NCBI GenBank assembly: GCA_019096155.1
Contig: JAHCVI010000003.1
Span: 3,038,001-3,102,000 of the forward strand
Reading direction: 5' to 3'
Length of the DNA stretch: 64,000 bases
Source of the DNA: Staphylotrichum longicolle
Taxonomy: Eukaryota > Ascomycota > Sordariomycetes > Sordariales > Chaetomiaceae
The notes below the pieces were generated by a model. The model saw only the letters and a program-made list of their open reading frames with translations. It was not told the DNA's origin and made no database searches. Position numbers and translations under genes: made by a program. Below, one piece after another: positions 10,972 through 23,073 of the stretch (within the stretch, counting starts at the first letter, position 1; every line of letters begins with the position of its first letter).

Positions 10972-11796
10972 ATGGCGAACGAAACACTGCGAGATATTTC
11001 CGGGCTTCCGAGCCCTGACCCGGCTGTGAGCGAGGCAAACTCGTCAGTCCAGGTCAACTTGGATTCTTTGAGTAATAGGTGTGTAGGCTCTTCCTTCTCA
11101 GTTCCTCCTCCATTCCTCACCTTTTCTACTCAAGCTACTCGGACAACCATCGTATCTAACAGAATGGAAGAGGACGCAGCATCGGAAGGCGATCCCGTTC
11201 GCCATCGCTACGCCCCTCGCCCTCGAGAGCACCTGAACTGTCGTTGGCACGGCAAGCAACAACCAACTCTCTGTCTTCGTTCCTGGCGTCACAGCCGGCA
11301 TCCCAACCGTCATCACAAGCGTCTCAGGGCGACCGCCCACCCCGGAGGATCTGCTGAGGGATCTCATCGCTGCCACAGACCTAAGCAGCGATGCGATCAG
11401 GAGTGCCCTGCATGGCGTCAAGCGGCCACATGACGACGAGATCAATGACGAGCCGGTCGCGAAGCGGGATAACTCGGCGAAGAACTGGAACGGATGTTTT
11501 CGGCGCAACCGACCCCTCTTCCAGCTTCCGTAGCAGCAAGGTCGTCAGCCATCTTAGCGCCGGCGGCCGCAGCGCCTGTTTCCCTGCCTCACCGGTCCCA
11601 AGCCAGTGGCTCAAGTAACCTGCCTGTTCGTTTGACGACACAAGACACACTTCCCCTTAGAGCTCCGAGGCGGCGACCGGTACGGCTCCCCAATGCGGCA
11701 GGCATGTCCAACGGTGGTATCCCAGATGGACTTGAGCCCACCAGTTCTTCCAGCGGTGACGAGAAGGACGACCCAGCACTTGGTCAGGGAAGGTGA
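10972..11796 (+). pseudogene. Unrecognised gene disrupted by frameshifts
   Basis: Coding-like sequence runs through this interval but changes frame. It begins MANETLRDISGLPSPDPAVSEANSS (from 10972). A possible intron starts at the GTGTGT donor at 11079 and ends at AG 11134 or 11162. Serine/arginine- and QPAS-rich sequence follows in one frame (about 11160-11345). PPTPEDLLRDLIAATDLSSDAIR and KRPHDDEINDEPVAKRD follow in a second frame (about 11300-11460). LGEELERMFSAQPTPLPAS through to EPTSSSSGDEKDDPALGQGR and the TGA at 11794-11796 follow in a third. Each frame change is equivalent to one lost base, at about 11340 (a C run) and about 11472. An in-frame TAA at 11157-11159 depends on the splice chosen. 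I do not recognise the family; KRPHDDE...AKRD looks like a basic nuclear-localisation-type stretch. It could be a decayed gene or a live gene with sequence errors. Confidence 0.45.
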
Positions 11797-13169
11797 TTCA
11801 TCAACGAGCATACCCAGTTGACGTTTAGTCCCAACAAGCGTCTTGATACACCTCTCCCGGTTGTGCATCATGTCAGACTCACTTTTCTTTTGTCTAGAAT
11901 GTCTTTTCCTGTTTCTCTCTGTTGAAAAGAAACAATACTCTTCTTGATACAGATATCTGAATGTGTTACACCAACCTACTTTACAGTGGATGGAGGATCC
12001 AAAACGGCGCATGTTATTGGGTGGTGGTTTTCCTGATTCGCTTTTGGCTGGCTGCAGCTTTGGAGGACAATGCGATCATCGTCATTTTCTCATTTTCTCA
12101 TTTTCTCTTTCATTCTATATAGACCATTTTCATTATGATAGAAGTCATGATATATGAACCGGGTTCTTATCAAAAGCAGCCACATGATTAGGTACGATGG
12201 ATGGAACTGGTGACACCTCCCGATTTGCACAGAGCGATTACAAACCTTGCCGCGTCGACCTGTGCTCTGACAGCCATTCTTACCCTGTCCCCCTGTCCCC
12301 GTCCCCGTCCAAAAAAAAAAAAAGGTCCCGAGCCGATCGCGGGGTTCAAACGGTTTGTGCTGCCGATCGGGTTGTGGCGCCCAACCTGCCGGTAATTGAC
12401 AAAATCTCCGAAAGCCTTTTAGTAAGAAATCTACCGAGGCCTCATGACGCCAATGTGTCGGTGATTTTTCTTGCAGTCCAAAAAGAAGGATACCACTTTA
12501 GACTCTACATAGGACCAGTAACCCATCTCCAAGTCCCCTGGGACGGCATGTGACGTTATTTCCCTGCCCGAAATTGTGGCTTTTTTCTCCACCAAAGGAA
12601 CGAAGCGTTCGGCGGCCACGCTACTGACCGGCCCGGGCCTTTCTTAAAAAACGTGGACGGACGGGGACCCAGCCGACCAGTCGCTCACACCGGCCGATGC
12701 AAGTACACAGACGATCCAACGTCGCTCACACCGCAGCTTCACGCACCATTGCCCGATGTTACGCAGCTTCGTGTCCGCTCCTTCGAGGAGGAGATCAGGC
12801 CAAAAGAAAACTGCGGGAGTAGGGTGATCGGCAGTGCACCCAGGATTGATGGCTGCGAAGCACAGGAAATGAACAGCGTAGCACGGACAGCTCTGCTGTA
12901 AGCTGTCCCTCCGACTCTTGTGTGTGTCTTGTCATGTATCTGCAGTATTAGTAACGTCGCTTTTTTCGCGTTTCTTTGAATCCGTGTCTTCTCCCCTCAT
13001 GAAGATCCCCTCCTTCAGCCAATACATTGGAATCATGTATCCCTGTGCTATGACCAGCCAAGTCAATAAAAGCCATCTTCTTCTCTTTCCCCCCTTCCCT
13101 TAGCCCGAGCATTAATTAATAGGGTCCTTTCCGTGGACAAGGTCACCTGCCTGGTTCCGACTCGGGCCA
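11797..13169. other. Intergenic, no gene seen
   Basis: No supported gene. It holds a 13-base A run at 12311-12323 directly after a C-rich tract (CCCTGTCCCCGTCCCCGTCC, about 12286-12310), and A/T-rich stretches around 11880-12160. Short open frames on both strands lack coding character. Confidence 0.4.
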
Positions 13170-13766
13170 TGGCACCCGCCACTGCGGCTCCGGTTGGTCA
13201 GAAACTCCGAGCAAACCTTAAGTCAACGTCTCCCCATCCAGGGGTAAGTCTCCGCTCTTCTCACCCCCTCTGTCTCCCATGGCTGTTCTTTCCAGATCCT
13301 TGATGCACTGCCCACCACGACCCATCACCACCCACTTGAACCTCACACCAGTCTCGTCGCTGCTGTTGCAAGATATTCTGCGGAACCCTCTCGTTCAGGC
13401 CAAAACCACCCTGGACCCACGTGTGTGTCGGCGTTCCGCTGACGCGACCCGACCTGCGGGTGGGGTTTCCACATCCCAACACCGTCAAAACAACAACTGA
13501 AAGACCGCGAAGACCCCGCCACCTCGGTCAAGAGTAAATCCTCTCGGGTCACCAAGAAGCGCAACAGCAACCCGGAAAGAAGAGCGACGATCAAAGCCAA
13601 AACGGCCAACATTGGAGCAGTTCTATCATACTCCTGGTATTCCGCCTCAGGCCCAGCCGTCTCGGGCTTTTCCACATCGGAGTGCATCCTCCCACGCTCG
13701 CCGCCTCAAACAGGAACCGATACGGCCACGCCTCCAAAAAGAGAGAAGAAAAACCGTCACCTGTGA
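13170..13766 (+). pseudogene. Possible small gene with an in-frame stop (unrecognised)
   Basis: An ATG at 13170 opens 25 codons (MAPATAAPVGQKLRANLK..., ending HPG) that run in phase 0 into a perfect GTAAGT donor at about 13245. A TTTCCAG acceptor at 13289-13295 continues in phase as ILDALPTTTHHHPLEPH. That frame stays open to the TGA at 13764-13766 apart from a single TGA at 13440-13442. After that stop it reads WGFHIPTPSKQQLKDREDPATS and a basic KSKSSRVTKKRNSNPERRA segment. I do not recognise the protein. It may be a small gene with one substituted codon, a gene with a further intron around 13421-13502, or chance open frame in GC-rich DNA. Its 3' end approaches the convergent Zn2Cys6 gene. 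Confidence 0.3.
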
Positions 13767-14159
13767 ACATAAAGACCCCATTAAAAGGGAATATCGGGCA
13801 AGCCGAAGAAGAGGAAGCAGAAGAAAAAGATGAAGAAAAGGGAAGAGGAGGAAGAGAAACAAGAGCCCAACCCGGACCGACGCCAAAGAATGCTCCTCGC
13901 TTCCCCGCTGTCCGCCCCACCGCCAACACACATGATTGCTCGCCAAATGCGCTGAACACAAGAGACAATATGCAAAACCATACAGTGGTATCATCCCAAA
14001 ATGCAAACTCAAAACTGGGAAGCAACCTCCCATCAAAACGAGCGCCAGAAACAATGTCATCCTCAGATACACCCATCATCGCCCGTATTTTTTCAACCCC
14101 TCGAAATCTCTTGAGATCGCTCTCACCTTGCTGCTCTGTAGCTCATCCATTTGCAACCA
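13767..14159. other. 3' flank of the Zn2Cys6 gene
   Basis: A purine-rich stretch (GAAGAAGAGG-type, 13790-13870) and then A-rich sequence. It is probably the 3' UTR of the minus-strand transcription-factor gene. The overlapping + strand frame from 13682 to 14446 runs through this purine tract and into the antisense of the TF exon, so I treat it as chance. Confidence 0.4.
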
Positions 14160-17100
14160 TCACGGACTTCTTGGTGGCCCCGGCGGCTCAAGCAGTCCTC
14201 CAATGCCTATGCGTGGTCGATCGGTACGAGGCTGATATGATGGTGCCGGCGGCGGCGGCTGCGTGTGGGGTGGTTGCGCATGTTGCAGCGTGTGGGGTTG
14301 CACGTGCGATTGTTCAAGCTGCGGTGAGGTGCCCGCAGGTGGGCTCCTTATCCTCGGGAGTGGAGGGAGTTGATACTCTGCCACTTGGGGTGGGCGGCCC
14401 ACCGGCTGCCCCTCGGTCCTTGGAGGCTGGTATGTCCTCGGTGTGATGGGGTAGTCGGGCCGGCTTGGCGAGGCACCATAGGTCGAGGAGAGCCCAGGGC
14501 TGCGGGTTGTCAACATGTGCAGGGACCCGCCGGGGGGGCCGGCCTGTCTAGGTTCATATCCAGCATCGCTCAACCTCGACTGCCTTGGATCGAACGTGGC
14601 GGAAAGGGGTGTCGGCTGAGAGTAGAGTTGCATCCCTGGCTCAAAAGATCCCCCCATGTCCCGGATGCTGGGCGATGGTGTTGGGTACGACGGCCGGGGC
14701 ATCCTGTTCAGGAGGAGCACAACAAAGTAGATCGAGTTCCGTGTCGCAAGCCCCGCGCGGATGGGAATTGGGCGCGCCTGCCCATCGTCGCCCAGGAAGG
14801 TAAAGGTGTCCAGCCACTGAAGCGGGTATCTTGATACCTCCTCCGGGGTGAAGCCCAGGCTCTGCATCACCGTCTCACTTCGATCGTTGAAAATCGGTGG
14901 CAGGTAAGCGGGCTCTTTCCTCGTTTGTTCCTCCTGCGCCTGTTGCTGGAGGCGGGTTGCCCGTGGGCGCTCTTCGGCCACCAATACGTTCGGAAACTTT
15001 AGGCCCGTTACCGAAACGCGTCCGATTGTGTTGAGGAACGAAGGCGACGCCCTTGAGAATTCGAGTCCAATCGTCAAGTACGCAACTGGTTCTTCGGGGA
15101 CCCTAGCCGTGCTGATGGACAGTGGAGCAGGGTAAATGTTTGCATCGGATGCCAACCCGCGCTCCGGAAACCGGGGTGCGATCGATTCGGCTGGCTGGGA
15201 TTTCAGCACGCGGTACGATTGAGTTCGGCGAAGAGGGTCATCGTAAACCATACCCAGCGGCGGGCCTGAACCATATGCCGACGACAGCGGCCTTCTCATG
15301 GCGTCCACGGTACTCCCGAATCTTGCACCCTCGTACTTTGCTTGGCTGTCGTCTCGTAAACGGGGCCGCCCGCGTTTTTTGTGCTGCACATCGACGCATG
15401 CTCCCTCCTTGTTGGTGCTGATGCACCTCGAGCAGGGGCGTTGAGCTGTCCACTGGTCAGCAAATCAGCCACGAAAAGACCTCGTCCACGGCCAGACAAG
15501 GAGATGCGCCGAAGTATTGACGGAAGGGATCGCTGAACTCCCATGGCCACCTGCTGCTCAGGCACTCAACCATGCCCATGGCCGAGTGAGCATGTGCGTG
15601 CTGCGGGCGCAACTGTGCGCCGCGGCGCCTGCCACTCTCGTTCACGGCTTCGCACACCCATCCTCCGTTTACACTCAATCAGCGGACACGGAGATCAATG
15701 ACCTTCGTGATCCTTAGCCGCTGAATGACGCGCCAAAGTGGCTAAAATATGGAGGGGCCAGATGAAGGCTTCGAGCCGATGATCTGCGGGAATCCCACCA
15801 CAATCCAAGGGCAACGGCCCGGCTTGCCGTAGGACCAGGCATCCGCCTTGCAGTAGCGAGCCGCCCCGGCTTGGTGGTATATCATCCCGCAGACGGGATA
15901 CCCCAACGTCAGACTTGACGCTCATGCATCTGGGTCCAAGCAAGGGAAGAGACGGGAACTCGCTTGAGAGCCGCCTCCATCCTTTACTGCAACCTGCTCG
16001 CCCAATAACCGGCACAACAAAGCTCAAGCCTAGTGAGTCGTCTCATCTTGAGTACATGCGCCAGGCGCATATTGGCCCAGGGGTGTAGACAGCGTCGCAC
16101 GCTGGTGCTTGGCGTCGTTGGATGCCGCGCCTAAACCTTCCCGGAATTGCTTGACAATATTATGCCAATTAATTCCACAAGCAACAACGACGGAGCCGCA
16201 GGGTCAGCGCCGCCTGCCTAGCCCGGTTGTTCCTTTTTTTGGCTTGTGCTTAATATCGGAGAAAAAACGGGCCAAGGTACATACCATCGCATCTATCACA
16301 TCGTTAGCGCTTCATGCTCTGGGACGTGATGGCGGGTCAAGACCGGTGGGACGAACCGGAGATGTGCCTTTTTGCAGGGCACACAGGCTGAGGCAACATG
16401 CCCCTTCGTTTTCCTTTGCGGCTTGGGTGACACGTCGTGGAGAGTATCCGGAAGGGAAGGATGCGTCGACGCAGGATACGTTTGCGGAGCCGGAAGGGCA
16501 CCCGGGTGGCTTGGGGCCGGTCCAGTAGGCAAGTATGCTGTTGGCTGAGGGCGCACATGACCGAGCTGAGGGGGGTAGGAAAGCGGCCTTGCTCCCTGTC
16601 CTTCGAGTCGAGGAAATGTGTACGATGCTCGTTCTAGTGTCTCTGAAAGGAACGAGCGGTGACCACCCTGGCCTCCCGCCTGAGCCCTTTCCTCGCTTTG
16701 TGTCGTCGGAACACCAGAATACACATCCTGCGTCGCCGCCTGATACGCCCCCTGGCTCCGTTCGGCAACCTCGTGGCGGTTTTTCGGGGGTAGCGGTGGA
16801 GACCCCGACATGGGGGGAGACGGATAGTTTACTGGACCAGCGGCACCTTCAGAGTCGGCTCTTGTCTGCGTCAGATCAAGGCCGAAGCGTGCCGGGTCCG
16901 ATAACCCTCGGCGCTGACCAAAAGACGTCCAAGAATCGTCGTGTCGGTGGCCGGATGCCTGCATGGAGGAGCTTGCCACTCGGGTTGGTGATGGGACCAG
17001 AACGTTTCGCAGGTCTTCCAGATAGCGTGGGCGGGCCGGCACTCCACGAACCGGTCTCAGCGAGGTTCCAACCGGGGAGACAAACTTCCAAACCGAGCCC

Positions 17101-17276
17101 CGGACGCAAAGACAGCGGCCGACATCACCCGAAGAGACGGGCAATGCAGTGGTGTTAACTGATGCGGTTGGGGCACAGAGCCTCGGGCGTCTAATCGAGT
17201 AAGGTGGGAGCTGTGGCCTCGTCTGCTGGTGAACTGGCTGACCGAAGATAGGTGCCTGGCATGGGATAGTTGACAA
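14160..17276 (-). CDS. Zn(II)2Cys6 transcription factor with PAS-like region
   Basis: The model is complement(join(14160..15445, 16285..16292, 16357..17276)), 737 residues. The DNA-binding domain (about residues 295-330) reads C-x2-C-x6-C-x5-C-x2-C-x8-C only when an 8-nt microexon (ATGCGATG) is included. It supplies the third cysteine and joins KKAHLR to QRPCSRC. The microexon sits between a GCTAAC...TAG acceptor and a GTATGT donor. The following intron is 839 nt and ends TGCTGAC...ACAG. After the cluster come a basic QHKKRGRPRLRDD arm and a middle region (SETVMQSLGFTPEEVSRYPLQW, then SIYFVVLLLNR) resembling the PAS-like domain seen in this class. The tail is rich in P, Q and S and ends with RIGIGGLLEPPG. 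It should be a nuclear sequence-specific regulator; the target is unknown. The start at 17276 is the longest choice; an internal Met (for example at SSSMQASGH) or an extra 5' exon is possible. Confidence 0.82.
15446..16284 (-). other. 839-nt intron inside the zinc-cluster coding region
   Basis: Donor GTATGT at 16284-16279 and acceptor ACAG ending at 15446, with a TGCTGAC-type branch site about 20 nt upstream of the acceptor. All other introns I placed in coding sequence here are 50-205 nt, so this one is unusually long. I saw no convincing coding exon or structured RNA inside it. Confidence 0.7.
16285..16292 (-). other. 8-nt microexon encoding the third zinc-cluster cysteine
   Basis: On the minus strand ATGCGATG is flanked by CTAACGATGTGATAG on the 5' side and GTATGTACC on the 3' side. 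Phases fit exactly: two bases from exon 1 (CG), eight bases here, then CT of exon 3, giving Arg-Cys-Asp-Ala. Skipping it shifts the frame and destroys the zinc cluster. Confidence 0.85.
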
Positions 17277-19940
17277 AGTCGTCCAGCGAGCGGCTGGTGT
17301 CGTTCTTTTCCAGCACAGTAAGAAGTTGCAGGCGGAGTCTTCGAATACACCTTGTGGCGGCCTAAGTCTTTCGTGCTAAACCGCGGGCTCTTTTTGGAGA
17401 AGGGACGGGACTCAGATCAGACCGAATGGGGTGGGCCAGCTGGGGGTGGGCCAGCTGAGGGCGGGCAGAGGAGCGGGCAACTGTACAAGACGCCTGGGTC
17501 GGACAAGATGCTGCAATGTGAACCACTTTCAGTGATCGTGGGGATCCGGCAAGTGGCACAGCAGGCAGCCGTGTCCACACGATGGGGAAGCTCTCGGGAA
17601 GCTGCAGGCCGGTCCCGTCACCAGTCGGTCTCCCGTGACATGGATATGTCGATGAGTGTGAGCGGAGCGGAGCGGAGCGGCAACCAGGCGGTTGGGTGGT
17701 TGCTCAAGGGGCCGTCCTGCGTCTCGTTATGTCCGGTACTCGGGCGCTCTGTTCGGGGTTCGGGACCAGACAGGCGAGGCAGCTTGGTCGAGATTCGGGA
17801 AAGAGAGATTTGGTGTCAGTGGCACGCAGTGGTTTTTGTGCGAGTTAAAGGCAACGGCGCAATTGAGATGGGGCCCAGATGGAGCAAGGATAGTCGTAGA
17901 CTTGGTCAGGGAACCCTGGTAAAGGGTGGCCCATCCATGGATGGCCCGAAAATCGAAGGTGGGCAAATGCTAGCATGGGCCCCGGTCATGGTCAAATCCC
18001 CCCCCCCCGGTCCGCCTCGATGTGTGGGTTGGGTGGTGGTGGGCCGTGGGAGCTCCGGTAATCTGGAGCACAGACGGCACCTGGGGTTGGAGCTTCCAGG
18101 TTGTCGAGGCGTCTCCATAGCGAACGGGGGGGAGGGGAACGGTGCGTTTTCGACCTAGGCGCCTCCCTGTTCTTGCGGTTAATATGGCTGTGAAGAAGTG
18201 CGCCAGTACCGTTGCAGGTGATGTGGAACTGGGGCAACGCTGGGGTGGCAGCATGCAGAACCAGCCCGTCGAGGTCGTGAGTCGATTGGGCGCTGGGCCA
18301 TTCCGCGGCGCCGTTTCGTGCGCCCCATCAAAAGCGTTAGGCGGATGGTTTGCCGATATCTGAAAGCTGCTCACAACGCAATTTGATCATGAGCAAAAAG
18401 GACGCCTCGCACGTCCGTTGTGCGTCCGTGTCCCCGTCTCAGGTGTCGAGAGTTATCAGTTCAGGACCAGGACCCAGCATTGGCGCCGGTGACCAGGAAA
18501 GGCACATACAACCATGGGCCAACGGGCTCTGACCGGGCCGGGTCTCAACCAGAACGTTGGGAGCGGGGTTGGTTGGACCAAAGGACAAGAGTTGATGCGA
18601 TGCAGGACCTGGACTCGGCCAAGCAGCGAGCCGAGGAACCCCCCAACCTGAGAGACAAGCATGTGGCGACCAAGAGGGCAATGCGCCTGTTGATCGAGCT
18701 CTTTCAGTGTTATGGAGAGTGGAAGGTACTGTGGAGAAGGACGCTTGTCCCGTCAGTGACGCCAGTAGTCGGGGAAGCAGGTGCAAGTCCCGGAGGACGG
18801 AACGAAGAAAGTGCCATCTGCAGAGTACCCGATCCATGGATGCTCTGCCATACACATTCAGAGCCCGTGGGTTGGGGTTTAACCTCTTGTCCTTAGTAGG
18901 TACCTCGACGGGAGTCAAGGAGGCAGGAGCCCGGGCTTGCCGGGCTCGTCAACGAGCATCACATCATGCTTGGCGCAAGACTAGGTCGAGCGCTGTCAAG
19001 CTCAAAGTGGCAAGTTGAGGTTCGGAAAAGAAAGAATATGACCCAATTCAGGCAGTTTTTCCTTGCTCTGCCCTTGCAGCGCTCTATCCGGTCTCCACCA
19101 CTACAGTGGGCGACAGGTTTTCGTCTCCAGAGGAGCAGCTTCCATCGCTCAGAAATGGTGCGAGTGGAAAACCCCTTTTGGAATGGGCGCGACTGGTTAG
19201 ACTTTCAGTGTTCCGTCTGCCGTGCAGGAAGCCAAAAGTTGTTGAGCTTCCCCAGGCCTATCCTGTCATGAAAAGAGCCACTGAGCTAGTCTCTTTTGGG
19301 TGCCGCATGCAAGTGAGAGCACAACAACCCCTGGCAGGAAGGAACGGACTGCCGCGTGGAAGCGCCACACAGTCTGCAGACGGAACTGGCTCAGATAAGA
19401 TACTGTGCTGACAAGCTTGTTGGTCAATGAGGCAGCCCGAGGGCAGAAATAAGGTAACTAACCACAGCCGGGAACCTACACCCTCTCGAGACCTGAGGGA
19501 TGCCACCACATCGTGTTCGCCATGGCTTCAAGTTGGAGGATGCTACTGCAGCAGCCAAGCACATAGCCATCGCGCGGCGAGAGCACAAACCACGGGTTCG
19601 GTATGCCCCGGATTGTTACAGAAAGTCATTTCCTCTCTGCAGACAGCTCCAAAAAGCGGACGATGATTGGCCCGTTAGGGTTCGGCCGCAGGGTCTCCCG
19701 CTTCTCATTCGCCGCAGGGCAGACGCAGCAAACTGCAGATCAACGTTGCCCGTTGTGTCGGTTCAGGCTTGTGCCATGCGCACACGGCACACCTCATGGC
19801 AGCACAAGCCAGGGGTTCGACGGCCCAAGCCTAGAATGCCTTGCATTCCGTTGTATCGCGCATTTTTACTTTGTATCCGCAAGGTTACAAAGCAGCTGCC
19901 TCGAGTCCGCTCATGTCCCCAGTTCTTGACGGCATTCAGC

Positions 19941-19969
19941 GCAGCAACAACAGCAACAACAACAACAAC
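19941..19969 (+). repeat. CAA/CAG trinucleotide microsatellite
   Basis: A run of CAGCAACAACAGCAACAACA-type units. It is not in a supported coding frame. Confidence 0.85.
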
Positions 19970-22900
19970 CTGATTCATAGTATGGTGTAAAACTTCCAAC
20001 CCAATTGGCTTCCCGTGCCGCGAGATCAAATGTCGAGAATTGGCGGCAAACCGGAAAGGACGTGCAGGCTGCCTGATCGCCAACACGCTTGAACGGACCT
20101 CATGTCTCCGTTTTTACACATTGTCACAATCTTGAGCGAGATTTTATTGGACAGGTAGCGACGGCAGGCGATCCCCCTCACTCCCATCCCCCATCAATGC
20201 TCGGCCGTTACGGTCGGCAGCGTCACGAACCACGAGCCCCTGGCACACAGCATCGGACCCCGCCACAGGTGCTGATGTCAGTGGGATCAACAGGAGCCAA
20301 GGTGCCTTATCAGCAATTCGCCATCTCGCGTGCGTTTGGGTTTGCGCGCTGCTCAAAGAATCAGGAACTCCTGTTGGGGTTGGCAACGGCACTCGAGGTC
20401 TTGCACATGATGGCAATCTGGATCTGGTCGATTTGAGGCATTTGCAACACCACGGAGCCCCAGGGGTAGCGCAGCCCTATGGAAGACGGGAGAAGGGTTG
20501 CTGATCCTGGGTGTTATTGGCTCTCCTATTAAAAGGTACACAAGGTTTGGTACCTACGGAAGAATGTATTGTCAACGAACTACTCCGTACACCACCCGAA
20601 ATGCCGCCAAATCCTCCACATTTTTGGAGGCTCTCTTGTATTTCGCCGTCCATCTCGCCGCTCATCTCGCCGAGTCTAGCCTCGTCTCTGTCTTGGCCCG
20701 ACGAGTAACGAAGCTCCTTGACACCCGACCGCAGGGACGCACCACTGTCGGTTTCTGTTCACGACACCATAGGTAGTCAACTCCAACGTTCAAGGTACAG
20801 TGTCAACAGTGTTGCAGGTTGCGGTGTTCTCGGGTCTTGACTGCCGCGTCGATCCCGTCCCGTCCAACTTGGTCGCCGACCCTTCCATTTCACAGACTTT
20901 ATGCGTGCGCCGGGACTTGCCGAAAAAGCACTGCGAGCGTTGGGCGGAAGCTAAGCGAATCGTTTAAGGTTGATGTCGCTAAGGTTGATGTTGGCTGGGC
21001 ATCTCCATTTCCTTCTCTCGACTCATGTGGCAGCGAGGTGGTGCAGGGGATTCAGCAGCCCTCTAGCAGCCTTCCAGATCCTGGTTGCGCACATCCAGCT
21101 GATCTCCCAAGCCTCGGAAAATTCCCGAGAGAGGGTAGGTGAGATCCGGGATGAAAGGGATGCGCCGTGCATCAGGCCTAACCATCACTCGATGCCTGAA
21201 CGTGTCAAGGGCCCGGGCGGGACGGCTTCGATCAGATGCGATTGAACACCTTGACGGTGGTCTCGTCTCGGCATTAACAGCTGAACGGTCTTGGGTCCGG
21301 AGTACTCCGAGCACACCGTTAGAGCATGGAGGGTCTGGACATCACGCGCATAAGTGCGGCCGGGGTTCGGTTCATCCCATCACAACTCAAGGCCTTGCAT
21401 GCCTGGGTCCTGGTCTGTCGTTGTGAGACACAGACGGACGATCGCCCTAGAAGCCTCTCCTAGCACGGGCAAATTGCGGGCTCGTTCGTGCCTTGTGCTG
21501 ATCGACTTGGCGATGAGCGTCTTTGACCTGGAAATCGTCGGCGGGCCTGCGCGTGGTGGTGAGGTATGTATGACTGGGTTGGTTTCATCAAGTTGCCTGT
21601 CACCTAACGTTAGCGGCCTGATCTAGCTGCTCTGAAGCTCTTTTCTAACGCCCGAACCACCGAGCCCAATTTTGCTTGGCTCCCGGCCTGTCTTATTTGC
21701 GTTATTCCCCCTTGGGTCTGGTGAAACAATTTTCTTTCGACTGCCCGCAACGGTAACATCGCGCAGCGGTCAGGTCGGTGCTCGCGGCGGACCCCAGGCC
21801 ACCCAAGCGGCAACGAGATTCGTGGATCAGATTGCAGGTTGGATCCTTGGCAGGTACCCGTCGAAGAAAGATCAGCCTTTAGCCCTTAAATTGAGCCGAT
21901 ATAGGTCAGGGGTCGGGGGGTGCATCACTCGACGATACTTCAACACCTCGAAATTCGACATGGAGCGCGGCCGGGCCTCGACTCATCTCATCAGCGCGCG
22001 ACCAGCGCGACTGCGGTCTGACCCGGTTGCGACTAGCCGTGACAGGCAGGGCATCCATACGATTGTTCTCGAACACAGACTTGCTGGGCCATGACGGAAT
22101 TGGGTCCGGCGGCGCGGAGAAGCTAACGGCCGGTTTAGCACTGGGAACCGGTGACGCCAGCCCATGACGCAAATTACCATGTCCTGTGGCTGTTGGTGTT
22201 AGGGGGTTCTTGTCGAAAGTGGGAACCTGCGATCCCAGGCCAACGGGTCTCTTCGAATCTCGGGGCAAAGTGACGGAAGCCGATGCGCGTTCTGGACCGC
22301 ACGTCGGGAACATTCACATTGTCCTATGTAAGGTACCTTAGGTAGCCAGCCTCGGGATTGTTGCGGGCAGAACTGAAGCGGGCAGCTGGAGATCTTGGCG
22401 CAAAATCGTCAGGGCAGCACCTCGACGTCGACCACCTCACCCAAGGCTGATCAAACAGCGCGCGTCGACGGGAGTGCCTGCCTTCCATCCCCGCTCGTCC
22501 CCATGGGTTTCCGATCAGGGAAGGACGTCGCAGCCGTGGTGGGCCAATCAGCACCCTTCCCGCCCCCCGCTCCCCGAAGCTGCGCAGAAGATGTGGAAGT
22601 TCCAGGGCTGGTTTGGGGCCCTGGGAGCAGTTCGGGCAAGATGCAGGGATGGTCTCGGACGCCACTTTCATGATCTTGCAGGCTTCGGTTGCGTTGCCCC
22701 TCGTCACCTCACGTTTTTTGACAAGTCCCGCCTCGCTGTCAATTTGTTGTCGACGCACCCCACCATGCACATGCATTTGCTGCCGCACCTGCCGCATGAT
22801 TAAATTGGCCTCCGTCGGTTAGGACGCCTCCTTTCAGCAACTGTCATGGCCAAACAGGAAAAGGGCTCGCAGGGCGCACGCTGCGGGAGAAGTGTTGGCG

Positions 22901-23047
22901 CCCTGTCTGTCTGAACCTTCCGTAGGCTCCCACAGGCACCTTCAGGCCAGGGAGGCAGGCGCCTGAGGGAGCCATGTCCAGGATATTCTGCATCACAAAA
23001 CTGGATCCTCCTTCCTGCTTCGAGGGCGGGCCTTCCAAGCCGACCTA

Positions 23048-23073
23048 TGTAGGTACCTAGGCAGGTACCTTAG
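23048..23073. repeat. Pair of GGTACC-centred palindromes
   Basis: The sequence reads TAGGTACCTAGGCAGGTACCTTA. It consists of two copies of a GGTACC-centred palindrome. Similar motifs occur near 18893, 20550, 22330, 27098 and 27335. Confidence 0.7.

Noticed and set aside
10972..14159. Secondary-metabolite gene cluster around the Zn2Cys6 gene
   Set aside because: No synthase, tailoring-enzyme or transporter genes lie next to it. The P450 reductase and permease are far away and housekeeping in type.
13682..14446. 254-codon plus-strand frame
   Set aside because: It runs through a purine-rich low-complexity tract and then antisense to the Zn2Cys6 exon.
16083..16108. Alternative zinc-cluster exon containing GTGCGACGC near 16090
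   Set aside because: It could supply CysAspAla, but it lacks an acceptor in the right phase and a GT donor, whereas the microexon at 16285-16292 has both.
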